Below, piece after piece: positions 5,957 to 7,001 of a DNA stretch of 7,001 nucleotides (positions are counted from its first letter, which is position 1; the number at the start of each line of letters is the position of its first letter). Below the pieces are notes generated by a model that made no database searches, had not been told where the DNA came from, and was given only the letters and a program-made list of their open reading frames with translations. The stretch is from Methanocorpusculum sp. (GTDB taxonomy: Archaea; Halobacteriota; Methanomicrobia; Methanomicrobiales; Methanocorpusculaceae). The translations under genes and the position numbers were made by a program. The stretch covers positions 1 to 7,001 of the forward strand of contig DALTVZ010000057.1 in NCBI GenBank assembly GCA_029987315.1, in the 5' to 3' direction.

Positions 5957-7001
5957 ATGTATATGCAAACATTACATCTGAGTGCGAAACAGTATATTAT
6001 TGCAATTACGGTTGCGATTGCCTGTTTTTTACCCCCTTTTATCGGAGAAGCGACAAATATCGCCCTCCCAAATATGCTTAACGGGCTGGGGTATACGATG
6101 GGCCCTGATTACTGGGGTCTTTACGGCTGGATCCTGACGGTCTATCTGCTGACATCCACGATCTTTCTTATACCTGCGGCAAGGCTCGCTGATAAATTCA
6201 GCAAAAAATGGTTCTTCTGCATCGGTGTTCTCCTCTTAGGGATAGGATCTCTCGGGGTTGGAATGTCAACGTCGGGCGAGATGGTCCTCGTCATGCGGGC
6301 AATCGAAGGCATAGGAAATGCGCTGATGTTTGGAACCGCGATAGCTTTGCTTGCGTCAGCAGTCAAGATCGAACTGCGTGGAACTGCAATTGGTATTGCC
6401 ATGACGGGTGTTTTTATGGGACAACTCGCCGGACCTCTGCTTGCCGGGGCCCTTACGGATGTTTTTGGCTGGTCGATGGTGTACCTTATTCTCTGTCCGA
6501 TCGCGCTTCTTTCCTTTATCCTTGCACTTCCCTTCATTCCGCGTGATCAGCCAAGCGACAAAGGTCCATATGACTGGAAAGGTGCTATCCTCTTTATGAT
6601 CGGCATGGGTCTTGCCCTCTATGGATTTGCCAAACAGCCGAACACAGAAGCATTCGGACTTCTTATCGTCGGGATCTTGCTCCTCGTCGCATTCTTCTTC
6701 TATGAAAAGAGGAATAAAAATCCCCTCGTTCCAATCGATCTGATACTCAAGAACAGAGCATTCACCTTCAACAACTCCGCAAACCTGCTGTATTATGTGG
6801 CGATCTATGCAATGGGTTCCCTTGTCTCCCTCTACATGACAAACGTCTGGGGGATCACGGATGCACTTCCACGAGCTCTTATCGTCACCACCCAGGGACT
6901 GATCCTTGTGCTTTTAACGATCGTGGCAGGAAGATTCTATGATCACCTTCTCCCAAGATGGCTGCTCGCATTCGGCGTTCTTTTCACCATCGGAGGTTTA
7001 G
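5957..7001 (+). CDS. MFS transporter, DHA2 (EmrB/QacA-like) drug-exporter type, 3'-truncated by window
   Basis: The frame is open from ATG 5957 to the window edge, giving 348 residues, with alternate ATG at 5963. It is a major facilitator superfamily proton antiporter in the cytoplasmic membrane. Seen are helix 1 with GEATNIALPNM (30-40, in the place of the D.TIVNVALP-like motif of DHA2 proteins), motif A as ARLADKFSKKW (75-85) between helices 2 and 3, motif B around R114 in MRAIEGIGNALMFG, and the antiporter motif C GVFMGQLAGPLLAG (151-164) followed by FGWSMVYL. After helix 6 there is the polar linker RDQPSDKGPYDWKG, then further helices from ILFMIGMGLALYGF onward with the PLVPIDLILKNRAFTFNN segment. 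This arrangement, with a helix pair after the linker, is typical of 14-helix DHA2 exporters of about 460-500 residues, so roughly 120-150 residues should lie beyond the window. The substrate is unknown. It may be cotranscribed with nothing upstream, because a T-tract precedes it. Confidence 0.88.
   Translation, partial: MYMQTLHLSAKQYIIAITVAIACFLPPFIGEATNIALPNMLNGLGYTMGPDYWGLYGWILTVYLLTSTIFLIPAARLADKFSKKWFFCIGVLLLGIGSLGVGMSTSGEMVLVMRAIEGIGNALMFGTAIALLASAVKIELRGTAIGIAMTGVFMGQLAGPLLAGALTDVFGWSMVYLILCPIALLSFILALPFIPRDQPSDKGPYDWKGAILFMIGMGLALYGFAKQPNTEAFGLLIVGILLLVAFFFYEKRNKNPLVPIDLILKNRAFTFNNSANLLYYVAIYAMGSLVSLYMTNVWGITDALPRALIVTTQGLILVLLTIVAGRFYDHLLPRWLLAFGVLFTIGGL

Noticed and set aside
6142..6537. 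A 131-codon minus-strand open frame and overlapping plus-strand frames at 6208-6599
   Set aside because: All lie within the MFS transporter coding region, whose motifs A, B and C are clear in the chosen frame.

Overview
The window looks like a piece of a methanogenic archaeal genome, most likely order Methanomicrobiales (Methanocorpusculum-like is a guess from gene content and roughly 50% GC). The evidence is three consecutive genes that I recognise as methanogenesis marker proteins 15, 17 and 7. The putative promoters are TATA-like, and several genes lack a Shine-Dalgarno sequence, which suggests leaderless starts. The taxon and product names come from remembered family sequences, not from a search.

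Layout. Positions 1-1154 hold methanogenesis marker protein 15 in two pieces. The main part (135-1154) is on the plus strand. A stretch of its N-terminal coding sequence lies at 1-132 on the opposite strand. Genes for marker protein 17 (1155-1736), marker protein 7 (1733-2671) and an AhpD/carboxymuconolactone-decarboxylase-like thiol protein (2675-3109) follow on the plus strand with almost no spacing. A hairpin with T-tracts on both strands (3128-3161) separates this operon from a convergent minus-strand pair: a FecCD-type permease (5018-3972) and its ATPase (3975-3169). A 149-bp AT-rich divergent promoter region (5019-5167) follows. On the plus strand come an uncharacterised protein with a disordered N-terminal half and a C-terminal treble-clef-like zinc site (5168-5890), then the start of a DHA2-type MFS exporter (5957 to past the window end).

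How the genes fit together. Marker proteins 7 and 17 belong to the ATP-dependent complex that reductively activates methyl-coenzyme M reductase. Marker protein 15 is an ASKHA-fold ATPase of the BadF/HgdC activator type, so the left operon is an MCR-maturation/activation locus. The AhpD-like thiol protein at its end may share that redox role (inference). The transporter pair resembles iron-siderophore, heme or cobalamin importers, but no substrate-binding protein is present here. The right end is an unrelated accessory and exporter region.

The most notable observation is the apparent inversion inside marker protein 15, with its junction at the palindrome CCGCGG (127-132). It could be a real rearrangement or invertible segment, or a fold-back chimera or mis-assembly. 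The sequence upstream of position 1 would decide. No tRNA, rRNA, CRISPR array or insertion sequence was recognised, and no gene-free stretch exceeds 300 bases.
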